DNA of 64,000 bases from MESE01 sp036675035 (GTDB taxonomy: Bacteria > Pseudomonadota > Gammaproteobacteria > Burkholderiales > Burkholderiaceae_D), in the NCBI GenBank assembly GCA_036675035.1, contig JAKFFO010000020.1, forward strand, positions 1-64,000, in the 5' to 3' direction. The position numbers and the translations under genes were made by a program. Of this stretch, positions 1 to 9,776 are shown in pieces (the stretch's first letter is position 1; every line of letters starts with the position of its first letter). The notes under the pieces were generated by a model. It searched no databases, was not told the DNA's origin, and saw nothing but the letters and a program-made list of their open reading frames with translations.

Positions 1-87
1 TTCATGGGTCGTCGCAATCACACCAAGCGTGCGTTTGTGTGCCTGAAGCCCGGCCAGGAAATCAACTTCACCGAGGAGGCTAAATAA
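1..87 (+). CDS. rplW: Ribosomal protein L23, C-terminal end (partial)
   Basis: The frame is open from the first base and gives the last 28 residues of large-subunit protein L23, ending NFTEEAK before a TAA stop. The residues GRRN and PGQEINF match the C-terminal strand of bacterial L23, which binds 23S rRNA near the exit tunnel. The stop overlaps the rplB start by one base (TAATG), so the two are translationally coupled, as expected in the S10 operon. The 5' part lies outside the window. Confidence 0.85.
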   Translation, partial: FMGRRNHTKRAFVCLKPGQEINFTEEAK

Positions 88-914
88 TGGCACTCGTTAA
101 GGTAAAGCCGACATCGCCTGGTCGTCGCGGTATGGTCAAAGTCGTTAACAGCGACTTGTACAAGGGCCGTCCTTTCGCCGCACTAGTTGAAAAGAAATCC
201 AAGAGCGCGGGCCGCAATAATAATGGGCATATCACCACTCGCCATATTGGCGGTGGCCATAAGCAGCATTATCGCGTGATCGACTTCCGTCGCAACAAGG
301 ACGGTATCCCTGCAAAAGTGGAGCGGATTGAGTACGATCCGAATCGCAGTGCCAATATCGCGTTGGTATGCTACGCCGACGGCGAGCGCCATTACGTCAT
401 TGCAACCAAGGGCATGTCGATTGGCGATCAGTTGATGAATGGTGCAGAGGCGCCGATCAAATCAGGTAATTGCCTCCCAATCCGGAATATTCCGGTTGGA
501 ACGATTATCCATTGCGTGGAAATGTTACCGGGAAAAGGCGCGCAAATCGCTCGCACTGCCGGAGCTGGTGTTGTGTTGATGGCGCGTGAGGGTACCTACG
601 CGCAGGTTCGCTTGCGCTCAGGAGAGGTTCGTCGCGTGCACATCGAATGTCGCGCAACAGTTGGCGAGGTTGGTAACGCTGAACACAGCCTTCGCAAAAT
701 TGGTAAAGCAGGAGCAACGCGTTGGCGCGGTATTCGTCCGACGGTTCGCGGTGTGGTGATGAATCCGGTCGACCATCCGCATGGTGGTGGCGAAGGCAAG
801 ACTGCAGCCGGACGTCATCCAGTATCGCCGTGGGGCCAGCAGACCAAGGGCAAGAAGACGCGCAGCAACAAGCGCACGACTTCCATGATCGTCTCGCGCC
901 GTGGCAAGAAATAA
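87..914 (+). CDS. rplB: 50S ribosomal protein L2
   Basis: L2 binds 23S rRNA, helps join the subunits and supports peptidyl transfer. The 275-residue product has the usual length. It carries the conserved loop [12 protein letters not shown] at about residues 226-237, including the histidine (about residue 230) linked to peptidyl transferase function, and it ends in the basic tail typical of the family. It follows rplW with a one-base overlap and precedes rpsS by 10 bases, the standard S10 operon order. The ATG start is fixed by the overlap and by GAGGAGG about 10 bases upstream. Confidence 0.98.
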   Translation: MALVKVKPTSPGRRGMVKVVNSDLYKGRPFAALVEKKSKSAGRNNNGHITTRHIGGGHKQHYRVIDFRRNKDGIPAKVERIEYDPNRSANIALVCYADGERHYVIATKGMSIGDQLMNGAEAPIKSGNCLPIRNIPVGTIIHCVEMLPGKGAQIARTAGAGVVLMAREGTYAQVRLRSGEVRRVHIECRATVGEVGNAEHSLRKIGKAGATRWRGIRPTVRGVVMNPVDHPHGGGEGKTAAGRHPVSPWGQQTKGKKTRSNKRTTSMIVSRRGKK

Positions 915-924
915 GGGGTAACAC

Positions 925-1200
925 ATGACACGTTCATTGAAAAAAGGGCCGTTCTGTGACGCCCACCTGGTGAAAAAAGTCGAGACTGCGCAGGCGATCA
1001 AAGACAAGAAACCGATCAAGACCTGGTCGCGTCGTTCGACGATTATGCCGGACTTCATCGGGCTGACGATCGCGGTGCATAACGGCAAGCAGCACGTTCC
1101 GGTATATGTATCGGAAAACATGGTTGGTCACAAACTCGGCGAATTCGCGCTGACTCGGACGTTCAAGGGTCATGCTGCTGATAAAAAGGCAAAGAAATAA
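925..1200 (+). CDS. rpsS: 30S ribosomal protein S19
   Basis: S19 sits in the head of the small subunit and forms a complex with S13. The 91-residue protein starts [10 protein letters not shown] and contains the family signature around residues 53-77 ([11 protein letters not shown], then [10 protein letters not shown]). The ATG is preceded by a purine-rich AAGGGG. It lies between rplB and rplV in the S10 operon with short spacers, so it is co-transcribed and needs no promoter of its own. Confidence 0.98.
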   Translation: MTRSLKKGPFCDAHLVKKVETAQAIKDKKPIKTWSRRSTIMPDFIGLTIAVHNGKQHVPVYVSENMVGHKLGEFALTRTFKGHAADKKAKK

Positions 1201-1209
1201 GGTCCCATG

Positions 1210-1539
1210 ATGGAAACTAAAGCTACCCTCCGTGGCGTGCGTCTGTCGGCTCAAAAGGGCCGGCTGGTTGCCGATCTTATCCGCGGCAAAAAAGTCGATC
1301 AAGCGCTTAATATTCTGACCTTCAGCCCAAAAAAAGGGGCGGTCATCATTAAGAAGGTGCTCGAATCCGCAATTGCGAATGCCGAGCACAACGATGGTGC
1401 TGATATCGACGAACTGAAGATAACCACGATTTACGTCGAAAAAGGATCAGTCCTGAAGCGCTTTACCGCGCGAGCAAAGGGCCGTGGAGATCGTATCTCG
1501 AAACAATCCTGTCACATTTACGTGACTGTCGGAAACTAA
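1210..1539 (+). CDS. rplV: 50S ribosomal protein L22
   Basis: L22 lines the nascent-peptide exit tunnel through an extended beta-hairpin loop. The product is 109 residues and shows the conserved block around residues 59-75 ([16 protein letters not shown]) and the tunnel-loop sequence [13 protein letters not shown] followed by the C-terminal strand. Two tandem ATGs are present (1207 and 1210). The second is preferred because the AAGG ribosome-binding site then has a normal seven-base spacing and the N-terminus MET-KA matches the family. It is in the S10 operon between rpsS and rpsC. Confidence 0.96.
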   Translation: METKATLRGVRLSAQKGRLVADLIRGKKVDQALNILTFSPKKGAVIIKKVLESAIANAEHNDGADIDELKITTIYVEKGSVLKRFTARAKGRGDRISKQSCHIYVTVGN

Positions 1540-1548
1540 GGAGTCACG

Positions 1549-2400
1549 ATGGGACAGAAGATACATCCAACCGGATTCCGCCTTGCGGTTACACGTAACT
1601 GGGGATCGCGCTGGTATGCGGGCAGTGCGAATTTCGCGACGATGCTCAACGAGGACCTGAAGGTCCGCGATTACCTCAAGACGAAACTGAAGAGTGCATC
1701 CGTTGGGCGCGTAGTCATCGAGCGTCCGGCCAAGAATGCGCGCATCACGATTTTCAGTTCGCGCCCCGGCGTTGTTATCGGCAAGAAGGGCGAGGACATT
1801 GAAGTCTTGAAGTCCGCATTGACGAAGATGATGGGCGTTCCGGTTCACGTCAATATTGAAGAGATTCGCAAGCCGGAAACCGATGCGCAGCTAATCGCGG
1901 ATTCGATCGCTCAACAGCTGGAAAAGCGCATCATGTTCCGCCGTGCAATGAAGCGCGCAATGCAAAATGCGATGCGTCTTGGCGCACAGGGAATCAAGAT
2001 CATGTCGTCCGGCCGCTTGAACGGAATCGAGATTGCGCGTACCGAGTGGTACCGCGAAGGGCGCGTGCCTCTTCACACCTTACGTGCCGACATCGACTAC
2101 GGCTTTGGCGAGGCGGAAACGACTTACGGCATCATTGGAATCAAGGTATGGGTTTACAAGGGCGATCGCCTTGCAAGTGGCGAAGCGCCAACCATTGATG
2201 TTGCGTCAGATGACGACAAGAAACGGCGTGCACCACGTCGCGACGATGGTAAGCCAGGAGCTCGGCCGCCGCGTGCCCGCCGTCCAGAGGGTCAACCTAC
2301 AGCTGCCGCACCAGGCGCACCGGCGCCGGCGGCTAAACGAGTTCGCGCCAAGAAGCCGGATGTTGCCAGTGCGACCCCGGCTGAGAAGGCAGGAGAATAA
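1549..2400 (+). CDS. rpsC: 30S ribosomal protein S3
   Basis: S3 forms part of the mRNA entry channel of the 30S head. An N-terminal domain is followed by a KH domain with the RNA-binding loop VIGKKGEDI (about residues 71-79) and then the S3 C-terminal domain ending near residue 210. The protein is 283 residues. The extra 60-70 residues are a low-complexity Ala/Pro/Lys/Arg tail ([30 protein letters not shown]), a common betaproteobacterial extension that is absent from enterobacterial S3. A clear AAGGAG precedes the ATG. Confidence 0.97.
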   Translation: MGQKIHPTGFRLAVTRNWGSRWYAGSANFATMLNEDLKVRDYLKTKLKSASVGRVVIERPAKNARITIFSSRPGVVIGKKGEDIEVLKSALTKMMGVPVHVNIEEIRKPETDAQLIADSIAQQLEKRIMFRRAMKRAMQNAMRLGAQGIKIMSSGRLNGIEIARTEWYREGRVPLHTLRADIDYGFGEAETTYGIIGIKVWVYKGDRLASGEAPTIDVASDDDKKRRAPRRDDGKPGARPPRARRPEGQPTAAAPGAPAPAAKRVRAKKPDVASATPAEKAGE

Positions 2401-2402
2401 TC

Positions 2403-2822
2403 ATGCTGCAACCAGCACGCAGAAAGTATCGCAAGGAACAGAAGGGCCGTAACAAGGGCATTTCGCATACGCGCGGCACAGCCGTGTCGTTTGGCGAGTT
2501 CGGTCTGAAAGCAATTGGCCGCGGCCGCATTACGGCGCGCCAGATTGAGGCTGCACGTCGTGCCATGACTCGGCATATCAAGCGTGGCGGTCGTATCTGG
2601 ATCCGTATTTTTCCGGACAAGCCGATTTCGCAGAAGCCTGCTGAAGTCCGTATGGGCAACGGTAAAGGTAATCCTGAATACTACGTGGCCGAGATTCAGC
2701 CAGGTAAAGTCCTGTACGAGATGGACGGTGTCGACGAGACCTTGGCGCGCGAAGCGTTCCGTCTGGCCGCCGCTAAACTGCCGTTGTTGACCACGTTCGT
2801 CGTACGTCAAGTCGGCCAATAA
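2403..2822 (+). CDS. rplP: 50S ribosomal protein L16
   Basis: L16 contributes to the A-site tRNA region of the large subunit and is needed for late 50S assembly. The 139-residue product begins [17 protein letters not shown] and includes the signature [17 protein letters not shown] and the [15 protein letters not shown] block. The ATG lies two bases beyond the rpsC stop, so translation is probably coupled. The order rpsC-rplP-rpmC-rpsQ is the canonical end of the S10 operon. Confidence 0.98.
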   Translation: MLQPARRKYRKEQKGRNKGISHTRGTAVSFGEFGLKAIGRGRITARQIEAARRAMTRHIKRGGRIWIRIFPDKPISQKPAEVRMGNGKGNPEYYVAEIQPGKVLYEMDGVDETLAREAFRLAAAKLPLLTTFVVRQVGQ

Positions 2823-2834
2823 TTGGAGTGAAAT

Positions 2835-3026
2835 ATGAAAGCATCTGAACTCCGCGACAAAGACCAAGCGGCCCTGACAAAAGAAATGAACGACTTGTTG
2901 AAGGCCCAGTTCGGCCTGCGCATGCAAATCGCAACGCAGCAGTTGAACAATACTTCGCAACTCAAGAAAGTGCGCCGCGATATTGCGCGCGTAAAGACGG
3001 TCATGAATCAGAAGGACGCCAAATAA
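2835..3026 (+). CDS. rpmC: 50S ribosomal protein L29
   Basis: L29 is a small two-helix protein near the exit tunnel, next to L23 and the docking site for trigger factor and SRP. The 63-residue product starts [17 protein letters not shown] and contains the signature [28 protein letters not shown] (quoted here only as the family block at about residues 28-55). GGAGTG precedes the ATG. Its TAA stop shares one base with the rpsQ ATG. Confidence 0.97.
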   Translation: MKASELRDKDQAALTKEMNDLLKAQFGLRMQIATQQLNNTSQLKKVRRDIARVKTVMNQKDAK

Positions 3027-3298
3027 TGAACGATCAGGTAAAAACCGCACTCAAGCGGACGTTGATTGGCAAGGTAGTCTCCGACAAGATGGACAAAACC
3101 GTAACAGTTCTGATCGAGCGTCACGTTAAGCATCCGTTGTACGGAAAAATCATCATGCGCTCAAATAAGTACCATGCACATGATGAAGCAAATCAGGCAA
3201 AGGCCGGCGATGTTGTTGAAATCCAGGAAGGCCGTCCAATTTCAAAGACGAAAGCCTGGACAGTAACGCGAGTCGTACAAGTTGCGCAGGAAGTGTAA
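3026..3298 (+). CDS. rpsQ: 30S ribosomal protein S17
   Basis: S17 is an OB-fold primary 16S rRNA binding protein. The 90-residue product has the family core [20 protein letters not shown] and the following [19 protein letters not shown] block. The ATG overlaps the rpmC stop by one base. This is the last gene of the S10 segment. A 229-base gap with its own promoter separates it from rplN, which reproduces the S10/spc operon boundary known in enterobacteria. Confidence 0.98.
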   Translation: MNDQVKTALKRTLIGKVVSDKMDKTVTVLIERHVKHPLYGKIIMRSNKYHAHDEANQAKAGDVVEIQEGRPISKTKAWTVTRVVQVAQEV

Positions 3299-3305
3299 TT
3301 AACCA

Positions 3306-3334
3306 TTGCAAGGGCGAAGATTTGCTGTCATAAT
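3306..3334 (+). promoter_or_regulatory. Sigma70 promoter for the spc-type operon (rplN onward)
   Basis: TTGCAA (3306-3311) and CATAAT (3329-3334) are separated by 17 bases, a near-consensus sigma70 pair in the 229-base rpsQ-rplN gap. Predicted transcription starts near 3341, giving an untranslated leader of about 187 bases before rplN. In E. coli the spc operon promoter is in the same position. The start site itself is inferred. Confidence 0.7.
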
Positions 3335-3527
3335 CGCTGGCTTCGCTCTTTGGGTGTGGGGATTGAGCAGCAAAGAACGCGCCCTGTTGCATATTCGTAT
3401 TGGCAAGTAGTTTTGGAAGTCGTCCGCCTAATCGGCTTATCTCCACAAAGATTTGCTGACAGGACCAAGACTGACCGCAAGACCGCATTGTGCGGAACAG
3501 GCGGGTTAAGTTGGGAAAGAAAATATT

Positions 3528-3896
3528 ATGATTCAAACTGAAAGCCGGCTCGAAGTAGCCGACAACACCGGCGCGCGTGAGGTTATGTGCATCAAGGTGC
3601 TTGGTGGCTCGAAACGCCGTTATGCCGGTATTGGCGACGTGATCAAGGTTACCGTCAAGGTTGCTGCGCCACGTGGACGCGTCAAAAAGGGTGAAATCTA
3701 CAATGCCGTCGTCGTGCGGACCGCCAAGGGCGTGCGTCGTCAGGACGGATCGCTGGTCAAGTTTGACGGCAATGCGGCAGTATTGTTGAACGCAAAGCTG
3801 GAGCCGATTGGCACCCGCATTTTTGGGCCGGTCACTCGTGAGTTGCGTACTGAGCGCTTCATGAAGATCGTGTCGCTTGCGCCCGAAGTTCTGTAA
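3528..3896 (+). CDS. rplN: 50S ribosomal protein L14
   Basis: L14 binds 23S rRNA at the subunit interface and forms bridges to 16S rRNA. The 122-residue product starts [18 protein letters not shown] and holds the family signature in the stretch [18 protein letters not shown] at about residues 53-70. It is the first gene of the spc segment and is preceded by a promoter and a long leader. The ATG has a GGGAAAG-type ribosome-binding site. rplX follows closely. Confidence 0.98.
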   Translation: MIQTESRLEVADNTGAREVMCIKVLGGSKRRYAGIGDVIKVTVKVAAPRGRVKKGEIYNAVVVRTAKGVRRQDGSLVKFDGNAAVLLNAKLEPIGTRIFGPVTRELRTERFMKIVSLAPEVL

Positions 3897-3905
3897 GGAG
3901 TCGTG

Positions 3906-4220
3906 ATGAGTAAGATTCGAAAAAACGACGAAGTTGTCGTCCTGACCGGAAAAGACAAAGGTAAGCGTGGCGTCGTGAAGCAGCGCGTTAGCGCTGAATA
4001 CGTCGTGGTTGATGGAATTAATATTGCCAAAAAGGCGACCAAGCCGAATCCTATGACCGGTGTAACCGGTGGCATCGTTGATAAACTGATGCCGATTCAT
4101 GTGTCTAATATTGCGTTGTTTAATGCGGCAACTGGCAAGGCTGATCGTGCGGGTTTCAAGAGCGTTGATGGCAAAAAAGCCCGCGTTTTTAAATCCAATG
4201 GTGAAGTCGTTAAGGTTTAA
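3906..4220 (+). CDS. rplX: 50S ribosomal protein L24
   Basis: L24 is an assembly-initiating 23S rRNA binding protein. The 104-residue product has the KOW motif near its N-terminus ([16 protein letters not shown]) and the signature block [30 protein letters not shown] at 3903 lies directly before the ATG at 3906. The ATG is preferred because GGAG then has five-base spacing and MSKIRK is the usual N-terminus. It lies between rplN and rplE. Confidence 0.97.
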   Translation: MSKIRKNDEVVVLTGKDKGKRGVVKQRVSAEYVVVDGINIAKKATKPNPMTGVTGGIVDKLMPIHVSNIALFNAATGKADRAGFKSVDGKKARVFKSNGEVVKV

Positions 4221-4225
4221 GAATC

Positions 4226-4765
4226 ATGGCCCGTCTCCAAGAGTTTTATAAAGAAAAAGTCGTTACCGATCTAACTGCGAAATTCGGTTACAAATCGGCG
4301 ATGCAAGTCCCGCGTCTTACCAAGATCACCCTTAATATGGGGCTCTCGGAAGCGGTTGCGGACAAAAAAATCATTGAGCACGCGGTCGGCGATCTAACGA
4401 AGATCGCCGGGCAAAAGCCCGTGGTTACCAAGGCGCGCAAGGCAATTGCGGGCTTCAAGATTCGCGAGGGTTACCCGATCGGTTGCATGGTTACGCTCCG
4501 CGGTGCTCAAATGTATGAATTCCTTGATCGCCTGATTACTGTCGCGTTGCCTCGCGTACGTGATTTCCGTGGTGTGTCGGGTCGTGCGTTTGACGGGCGT
4601 GGCAACTACAACATCGGTGTGAAAGAGCAGATCATTTTCCCCGAGATCGAGTACGACAAAATTGATGCATTGCGTGGACTGAATATCAGCATCACGACAA
4701 CTGCGAAGACCGACGATGAAGCAAAAGCGCTTCTCGCCGCATTTAAATTTCCGTTCAGAAACTGA
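4226..4765 (+). CDS. rplE: 50S ribosomal protein L5
   Basis: L5 binds 5S rRNA and forms part of the central protuberance, contacting P-site tRNA. The 179-residue length is standard. The family signature [15 protein letters not shown] is at about residues 29-43, followed by the [18 protein letters not shown] block and the C-terminal [17 protein letters not shown]. It starts six bases after rplX. In E. coli the junction upstream of this gene carries the S8 repressor site; I did not identify such a fold here. Confidence 0.98.
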   Translation: MARLQEFYKEKVVTDLTAKFGYKSAMQVPRLTKITLNMGLSEAVADKKIIEHAVGDLTKIAGQKPVVTKARKAIAGFKIREGYPIGCMVTLRGAQMYEFLDRLITVALPRVRDFRGVSGRAFDGRGNYNIGVKEQIIFPEIEYDKIDALRGLNISITTTAKTDDEAKALLAAFKFPFRN

Positions 4766-4772
4766 GGTTGCC

Positions 4773-5078
4773 ATGGCAAAACTGGCACTGATTAACCGTG
4801 AACAAAAGCGCGCAGACCTGGTGAAGAAGTATGCTGGCAAGCGCGCCGCGTTAAAGGCAATCATTGATGATCAATCGAAGTCGGAAGAAGAGCGTTACGA
4901 AGCGCGTCTGAAGTTGCAGGCCTTGCCGCGCAACTCTGCTCCGACACGTCAGCGTAATCGCTGCTCGATAACCGGCCGTCCACGTGGCACTTATCGCATG
5001 TTCGGTTTGGGCCGTACGAAACTCCGTGAAACCGCAATGCGCGGTGAGATCCCGGGTATGACTAAAGCTAGCTGGTAA
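4773..5078 (+). CDS. rpsN: 30S ribosomal protein S14 (long, zinc-independent form)
   Basis: S14 is in the 30S head near S3, S10 and S19. The protein has 101 residues, the long form lacking the CxxC-CxxC zinc ribbon of the short type; only one cysteine is present, in [13 protein letters not shown]. The C-terminal [24 protein letters not shown] block is typical. The frame continues upstream into rplE, but the ATG at 4773 ([13 protein letters not shown]) with GAGG upstream is the correct start. Confidence 0.97.
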   Translation: MAKLALINREQKRADLVKKYAGKRAALKAIIDDQSKSEEERYEARLKLQALPRNSAPTRQRNRCSITGRPRGTYRMFGLGRTKLRETAMRGEIPGMTKASW

Positions 5079-5092
5079 TAGGAGAATATTCA

Positions 5093-5488
5093 ATGAGTAT
5101 GAGCGATCCTATAGCCGATATGCTGACTCGCATCCGTAACGCGCAAGTCGTCCAGAAGACTTCGGTTGCAATGCCGTCTTCCAAGGTAAAAGTGGCGATT
5201 GCCAACGTCTTGCGGGATGAAGGTTACATTGAGGATTTTGCCGTGGCCGAAGCCTCGGGCAAAGCGGAATTGAAAATCGGATTGAAATATTATGCCGGAC
5301 GTCCCGTCATTGAGCGCTTGGAGCGCGTATCCCGCCCTGGGCTGCGCGTATACAAGGGAAAAGACGAGATCCCGAATGTGATGAATGGCTTGGGTGTGGC
5401 GATCGTATCGACTCCCAAGGGTGTCATGACAGACCGCAAAGCGCGCGCAACCGGTGTCGGTGGCGAAGTTATTTGCTACGTGGCCTAA
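5093..5488 (+). CDS. rpsH: 30S ribosomal protein S8
   Basis: S8 is a primary 16S rRNA binder and, in E. coli, the translational repressor of the spc operon. The 131-residue product starts [18 protein letters not shown] and ends with the family signature [13 protein letters not shown]. The block [22 protein letters not shown] is also characteristic. AGGAG lies about eight bases before the ATG. It is placed between rpsN and rplF as usual. Confidence 0.98.
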   Translation: MSMSDPIADMLTRIRNAQVVQKTSVAMPSSKVKVAIANVLRDEGYIEDFAVAEASGKAELKIGLKYYAGRPVIERLERVSRPGLRVYKGKDEIPNVMNGLGVAIVSTPKGVMTDRKARATGVGGEVICYVA

Positions 5489-5498
5489 GGAGTCCAAC

Positions 5499-6032
5499 AT
5501 GTCTCGTGTAGGTAAGATGCCAATTCAACTGCCGAAGGGTGCGGAAGCATCCATCACGGCAGAGCAAATCACCGTAAAAGGGCCCTTGGGATCGCTTTCC
5601 CGTTCCCTGAATGGCTTGGTCAACATCGAAAACAACGCTGGCACGCTGAAATTTGCAGCTGCAGACGATAGCCGCGAGGCTCAGGCTATGTATGGAACCA
5701 TGCGTGCATTGGTCAATAATATGGTCAATGGCGTTACCAAAGGTTTTGAGAAAAAACTGAACCTGGTCGGCGTTGGATATCGTGCTCAGGCGCAGGGTGA
5801 CAAACTGAACCTTTCTCTGGGATTTTCGCATCCGGTCGTGCACCAGATGCCAACCGGAGTAAAGTGTGAAACCCCGACGCAAACCGAGATCCTGATCAAG
5901 GGAATCGATAAGCAACAAGTTGGGCAAGTGGCAGCCGAAGTGCGTGCTTACCGCAGTCCTGAGCCATATAAAGGTAAAGGCGTTCGCTACGCGGACGAAG
6001 TGGTTGTGATTAAAGAAACCAAGAAGAAGTAA
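5499..6032 (+). CDS. rplF: 50S ribosomal protein L6
   Basis: L6 sits near the factor-binding site and contacts the sarcin-ricin loop region. It has two tandem L6 folds in 177 residues, with the C-terminal signature [14 protein letters not shown]. The frame is open further upstream into rpsH, but the ATG at 5499 ([14 protein letters not shown]) with AAGGAG upstream matches the family start. The gene follows rpsH by ten bases. Confidence 0.97.
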   Translation: MSRVGKMPIQLPKGAEASITAEQITVKGPLGSLSRSLNGLVNIENNAGTLKFAAADDSREAQAMYGTMRALVNNMVNGVTKGFEKKLNLVGVGYRAQAQGDKLNLSLGFSHPVVHQMPTGVKCETPTQTEILIKGIDKQQVGQVAAEVRAYRSPEPYKGKGVRYADEVVVIKETKKK

Positions 6033-6044
6033 TAGGGGTTGACG

Positions 6045-6407
6045 ATGGATAAGAAACAATCACGTCTGCGCCGCGGACGCCAGACTCGAGCCAAGATCGC
6101 CGAGTTGAAAGTGAATCGCCTTGCCGTGCATCGCACCAACTTGCACATCTATGCGAGCATCATCAGCCCGGACGCCAAGGTTCTTGCCTCGGCCTCCACG
6201 CTTGAGTCGGAAGTCCGCCTGGAGCTGGCTGGAAAATCGGGTAAAGGTGGCAATGCTTCTGCTGCAGCGCTGGTTGGAAAGCGCGTTGCGGAAAAGGCCC
6301 TGAAGGCCGGAATTGCCGAAGTCGCATTCGATCGTTCGGGTTTTCGTTATCATGGTCGTGTCAAGGCAGTGGCCGAAGCGGCGCGCGAAGCTGGTCTGAA
6401 GTTCTAA
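6045..6407 (+). CDS. rplR: 50S ribosomal protein L18
   Basis: L18 binds 5S rRNA together with L5. The 120-residue protein begins [18 protein letters not shown] and contains [15 protein letters not shown] and the C-terminal [24 protein letters not shown]. An in-frame TTG at 6039 is possible, but the ATG at 6045 gives the family N-terminus and a better distance from AGGGG. It is in the spc segment between rplF and rpsE. Confidence 0.97.
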   Translation: MDKKQSRLRRGRQTRAKIAELKVNRLAVHRTNLHIYASIISPDAKVLASASTLESEVRLELAGKSGKGGNASAAALVGKRVAEKALKAGIAEVAFDRSGFRYHGRVKAVAEAAREAGLKF

Positions 6408-6419
6408 GGAAGAATTGTC

Positions 6420-6938
6420 ATGGCAAAAATGCAGTCGAAGATGCAAAGCGAAAAGCCCGATGACGGCATGCGCGAAAAAATGATTGCGGTCAATCGCGTG
6501 ACCAAAGTGGTCAAGGGTGGTCGTATCATGGGGTTTGCCGCGTTGGCAGTGGTCGGCGACGGTGATGGCCGTATTGGTATGGGCAAAGGCAAATCGAAAG
6601 AAGTGCCGGTTGCCGTTCAAAAAGCAATGGAAGAAGCGCGCCGCAAGATGATCAAGGTCACCTTGAAGAACGGCACGTTGCAGCATACCGTTACCGGCAA
6701 GCATGGCGCATCTTCGGTTTTGATGACGCCGGCGAAAGACGGTACCGGCGTTATTGCAGGCGGGCCGATGCGCGCTATTTTTGAAGTGATGGGCGTGACG
6801 AACGTGGTGGCGAAGTCCAACGGATCGACCAATCCTTACAACATGGTTCGCGCGACTATCAACGGACTGTCCAAGATGAATACCCCATCGGAAATTGCAG
6901 CCAAGCGCGGCAAGTCCGTTGAAGAAATTCTCGGCTAA
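6420..6938 (+). CDS. rpsE: 30S ribosomal protein S5
   Basis: S5 lies at the mRNA entrance with S3 and S4 and affects decoding accuracy. The 172-residue protein has the double-stranded-RNA-binding-like N-domain ([20 protein letters not shown]) with the S5 signature, then the C-domain containing [27 protein letters not shown] precedes the ATG. Residues in the KVVKGGR loop, where spectinomycin-resistance changes are known, look wild type. Confidence 0.98.
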   Translation: MAKMQSKMQSEKPDDGMREKMIAVNRVTKVVKGGRIMGFAALAVVGDGDGRIGMGKGKSKEVPVAVQKAMEEARRKMIKVTLKNGTLQHTVTGKHGASSVLMTPAKDGTGVIAGGPMRAIFEVMGVTNVVAKSNGSTNPYNMVRATINGLSKMNTPSEIAAKRGKSVEEILG

Positions 6939-6948
6939 GGTGATCAAG

Positions 6949-7140
6949 ATGGCAAAGACAGCTGAAAAAAAAGTCAAGGTTACTTTGGTCAAGGGATTGA
7001 TCGGTACCCGTGAAACTCATCGCGCGACGGTGCGCGGACTCGGTTTGCGTGGCATCAATTCGGTCTCCGAATTGGAAGATACGCCAGCAGTACGGGGCAT
7101 GATCAATAAAGTATCCTATCTCGTGAAGGTAGTCTCGTAA
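6949..7140 (+). CDS. rpmD: 50S ribosomal protein L30
   Basis: L30 is a small large-subunit protein. The product is 63 residues. The core [30 protein letters not shown] is the family pattern, noted here as the block at about residues 27-56. The frame is open upstream into rpsE; the ATG at 6949 ([11 protein letters not shown]) with AAGGTGA upstream is the likely start. It sits between rpsE and rplO, the canonical place. Confidence 0.96.
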   Translation: MAKTAEKKVKVTLVKGLIGTRETHRATVRGLGLRGINSVSELEDTPAVRGMINKVSYLVKVVS

Positions 7141-7167
7141 GCCTTCGGGCTGTGAGCGGAGCAAATC

Positions 7168-7599
7168 ATGGAATTGAATAATATTCAGCCGGCAGACGGC
7201 GCAAAGCATTACAAGCGCCGTGTTGGCCGTGGCATTGGTTCGGGCTTGGGTAAAACCGCGGGTCGCGGCCATAAAGGTCAAAAATCTCGCTCCGGTGGAT
7301 TTCATAAGGTTGGTTTCGAAGGCGGTCAGATGCCGTTGCAGCGTCGTTTGCCAAAGCGGGGTTTCAAGTCGCTGGCCGCGCCTTACAAGGCTGAAGTCCG
7401 CTTGTCCGATCTGGAGAAGCTGCCAGTTGCGGAAGTCGACATGCTGGCATTGAAGCAGGCAGGTATCGTGCCGGAATTGGCGCGCGCCGTCCGTATTATT
7501 TTATCCGGTGACATCACCAAGAAAGTGACTGTCAAGGGCCTGACTGCAACTAAAGGCGCCAAAGCCGCAATTGAAGCCGCTGGCGGCTCGGTTGCGTAA
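7168..7599 (+). CDS. rplO: 50S ribosomal protein L15
   Basis: L15 is a late-assembly 23S rRNA binder. The 143-residue product has the glycine/lysine-rich N-terminal extension ([21 protein letters not shown]) and the [17 protein letters not shown] block. The family signature is near residues 108-138 ([19 protein letters not shown]). GGAG lies 12 bases before the ATG. It immediately precedes secY, the usual order. Confidence 0.97.
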   Translation: MELNNIQPADGAKHYKRRVGRGIGSGLGKTAGRGHKGQKSRSGGFHKVGFEGGQMPLQRRLPKRGFKSLAAPYKAEVRLSDLEKLPVAEVDMLALKQAGIVPELARAVRIILSGDITKKVTVKGLTATKGAKAAIEAAGGSVA

Positions 7600-7624
7600 G
7601 TTGGCGTCGCAATCGGAGTAAACA

Positions 7625-8956
7625 TTGGCAACTGCTCCTCAACTGGCAAAAAGCGCGGCAAGCGGGTTTCCGTGGAATCGCCTTTGGTTTCTGCTGGCAG
7701 CGTTAGTGGTGTTTCGAATTGGGGCGCACATACCTGTACCGGGAATTGATCCGGCGCAGTTGGCCGAACTGTTCAAGCAGAATCAAGGTGGAATCTTGGG
7801 CATGTTTAACATGTTCTCGGGTGGCGCGCTGTCCCGGTTTACCATTTTTGCGCTTGGTATCATGCCGTACATTTCCGCATCGATCATTATGCAATTGATG
7901 GCGGTTGTTTCCGAGCAGTTGGCGGCTCTTAAGAAAGAAGGCGAAGCGGGGCGGCGCAAGATTACGCAATATACGCGTTATGGAACTCTCGTATTAGCGA
8001 CCTTTCAAGGTCTCGGAATCGCCGTGGCGCTGGAATCGCAGGCTGGTTTGGTAATCGACCCAGGCATGGCGTTTCGATTTACAACCGTGGTGACTCTGGT
8101 CACCGGAACCATGTTTTTGATGTGGTTGGGCGAACAAATTACCGAGCGTGGAATCGGCAACGGAATTTCGATCATTATTTTTGCCGGTATTGCTGCGGGA
8201 TTGCCGAGTGCCATTGGCGGATTGTTTGAGCTGGTCAGAACGGGCTCGATGAATGCGTTGTCGGCCATTCTGATCTGTGCGGTGGCGGCTGCAGTGACGT
8301 TTCTGGTTGTGTTTATCGAGCGCGGTCAGCGGAAAATTCTGGTCAACTATGCCAAGCGTCAAGTGGGAAATAAGATATATGGTGGCCAAAGCAGCCATCT
8401 GCCGTTGAAGTTGAACATGTCGGGTGTGATTCCACCGATTTTCGCTTCGTCGATTATTTTGTTTCCTTCGACGATTACCAGCTGGTTTACATCGGGTGAT
8501 ACGACGAATCCGGTAATGCGGTTTCTGAAGGACTTGGCCGCCTCGATGGCGCCTGGCGAGCCGATTCACGCTCTGTTGTATGCGGCTGCGATTATATTCT
8601 TTTGCTTTTTTTATACTGCATTGGTCTTCAATAGCAAAGAGACCGCGGACAATCTGAAGAAGAGTGGTGCGTTTGTTCCTGGCATTCGGCCGGGCGATCA
8701 AACCGCACGCTATATTGACAAGATTTTGACCCGCCTCACGCTGGTTGGCGCTGTGTATATAACGCTGGTCTGCTTGTTGCCTGAATTTTTGATTGCGCGT
8801 TGGAAGGTGCCGTTTTATTTCGGCGGTACCTCGTTGTTAATTATTGTTGTCGTAACGATGGACTTCATGGCGCAGGTGCAGAACTACGTGATGTCGCAAC
8901 AGTATGACTCGCTGCTTCGTAAGTCGAATTTCAAAGGCGGAATTTCGACGCGTTAA
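7625..8956 (+). CDS. secY: Protein translocase subunit SecY
   Basis: SecY forms the protein-conducting channel of the inner membrane with SecE and SecG, driven by SecA. The 443-residue product has ten predicted membrane segments. Family marks are [11 protein letters not shown] near the first segment, [28 protein letters not shown] in the plug region, and the cytosolic loop [18 protein letters not shown]. The start appears to be TTG at 7625, supported by GGAG six bases upstream; no nearby in-frame ATG precedes the first membrane segment. It lies in the spc segment between rplO and infA. Confidence 0.97.
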   Translation: MATAPQLAKSAASGFPWNRLWFLLAALVVFRIGAHIPVPGIDPAQLAELFKQNQGGILGMFNMFSGGALSRFTIFALGIMPYISASIIMQLMAVVSEQLAALKKEGEAGRRKITQYTRYGTLVLATFQGLGIAVALESQAGLVIDPGMAFRFTTVVTLVTGTMFLMWLGEQITERGIGNGISIIIFAGIAAGLPSAIGGLFELVRTGSMNALSAILICAVAAAVTFLVVFIERGQRKILVNYAKRQVGNKIYGGQSSHLPLKLNMSGVIPPIFASSIILFPSTITSWFTSGDTTNPVMRFLKDLAASMAPGEPIHALLYAAAIIFFCFFYTALVFNSKETADNLKKSGAFVPGIRPGDQTARYIDKILTRLTLVGAVYITLVCLLPEFLIARWKVPFYFGGTSLLIIVVVTMDFMAQVQNYVMSQQYDSLLRKSNFKGGISTR

Positions 8957-8981
8957 GCGATCGGGACGACGATCATAACGA

Positions 8982-9200
8982 ATGGCAAAAGACGACGTTA
9001 TTCAGATGCAGGGGGAGATTCTTGAAAATCTCCCTAATGCGACATTTCGCGTTAAGTTGGAAAACGGGCATGTAGTCTTGGGACATATTTCGGGAAAGAT
9101 GCGGATGAATTACATTCGCATTCTCCCTGGCGACAAGGTGACGGTGGAATTGACGCCTTATGATTTGAGTCGTGCGCGTATCGTGTTTCGCACCAAATAG
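8982..9200 (+). CDS. infA: Translation initiation factor IF-1
   Basis: IF-1 occupies the ribosomal A site during initiation. The 72-residue OB-fold protein starts [20 protein letters not shown] and carries the conserved [20 protein letters not shown] block. The position secY-infA-rpmJ-rpsM is typical of betaproteobacteria, unlike E. coli where infA is elsewhere. The spacing from secY is 25 bases, so it is probably in the same transcript. Confidence 0.97.
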   Translation: MAKDDVIQMQGEILENLPNATFRVKLENGHVVLGHISGKMRMNYIRILPGDKVTVELTPYDLSRARIVFRTK

Positions 9201-9239
9201 TATTGAATGTAACCAAGAACTGGAAGAGAGAGGGCAAAC

Positions 9240-9353
9240 ATGAAAGTGCTCGCATCAGTCAAGCGGATTTGCCGCAACTGTAAAATCATCAAGCGCAAAG
9301 GCGTTGTTCGTGTGATCTGCACCGAACCGCGTCATAAACAGCGCCAAGGTTAA
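9240..9353 (+). CDS. rpmJ: 50S ribosomal protein L36 (zinc-binding form)
   Basis: Translation from the ATG at 9240 gives 37 residues starting [20 protein letters not shown] and ending HKQRQG. The zinc ribbon ligands C11, C14, C27 and H32 are all present, so this is the zinc-dependent (C+) form. A GAGAGAGGG ribosome-binding region precedes the start. It sits between infA and rpsM, the canonical position. The short length is normal for the family. Confidence 0.96.
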   Translation: MKVLASVKRICRNCKIIKRKGVVRVICTEPRHKQRQG

Positions 9354-9380
9354 TTAACGTTATTGATCGAGGAATAACGA

Positions 9381-9746
9381 ATGGCACGAATTGCAGGGGT
9401 TAATATCCCCAATCATCAGCACACCGTAATCGGCTTGACGGCGATTTATGGAGTTGGCCGCCCGCGTGCGCAAAAAATTTGCGACAAGACGGGTGTTTCG
9501 ACCACAAAGAAGGTCAAGGATCTGGACGATAACGAGCTGGAAAAGCTGCGCGATGAAATAGGAAAATTCATCGTCGAAGGCGATCTGCGTCGTGAGATCT
9601 CGATGAACATCAAACGCCTGATGGACTTGGGTTGTTATCGCGGTATGCGTCATCGTAAAGGCTTGCCTTGCCGTGGCCAGCGTACCCGAACCAATGCACG
9701 TACTCGCAAGGGTCCGCGCAAAGCAGCACAATCGCTGAAGAAATAA
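9381..9746 (+). CDS. rpsM: 30S ribosomal protein S13
   Basis: S13 forms inter-subunit bridges in the 30S head and contacts P-site tRNA. The 121-residue protein starts [21 protein letters not shown] and has the helix-two-turn-helix core and the C-terminal block [21 protein letters not shown] with the family signature. A GAGGAATAA sequence precedes the ATG. It starts the S13-S11-S4-alpha-L17 segment. Confidence 0.98.
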   Translation: MARIAGVNIPNHQHTVIGLTAIYGVGRPRAQKICDKTGVSTTKKVKDLDDNELEKLRDEIGKFIVEGDLRREISMNIKRLMDLGCYRGMRHRKGLPCRGQRTRTNARTRKGPRKAAQSLKK

Positions 9747-9776
9747 TCCGGATTAGTCGGGTTCAAGGAAATTATC

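Noticed and set aside
3350..3541. Open frame of 63 codons in the rpsQ-rplN gap
   Set aside because: Starts with TTG without a ribosome-binding site, overlaps the rplN start and lies in what is probably an untranslated leader.
3153..4100. Long minus-strand open frame antisense to rpsQ, rplN and rplX
   Set aside because: Shadow of highly biased ribosomal-protein codons; no recognisable domain and no ribosome-binding site.
6060..6992. Minus-strand open frame of 310 codons antisense to rplR and rpsE
   Set aside because: Histidine/phenylalanine-rich composition typical of antisense shadows; the plus-strand genes are certain.
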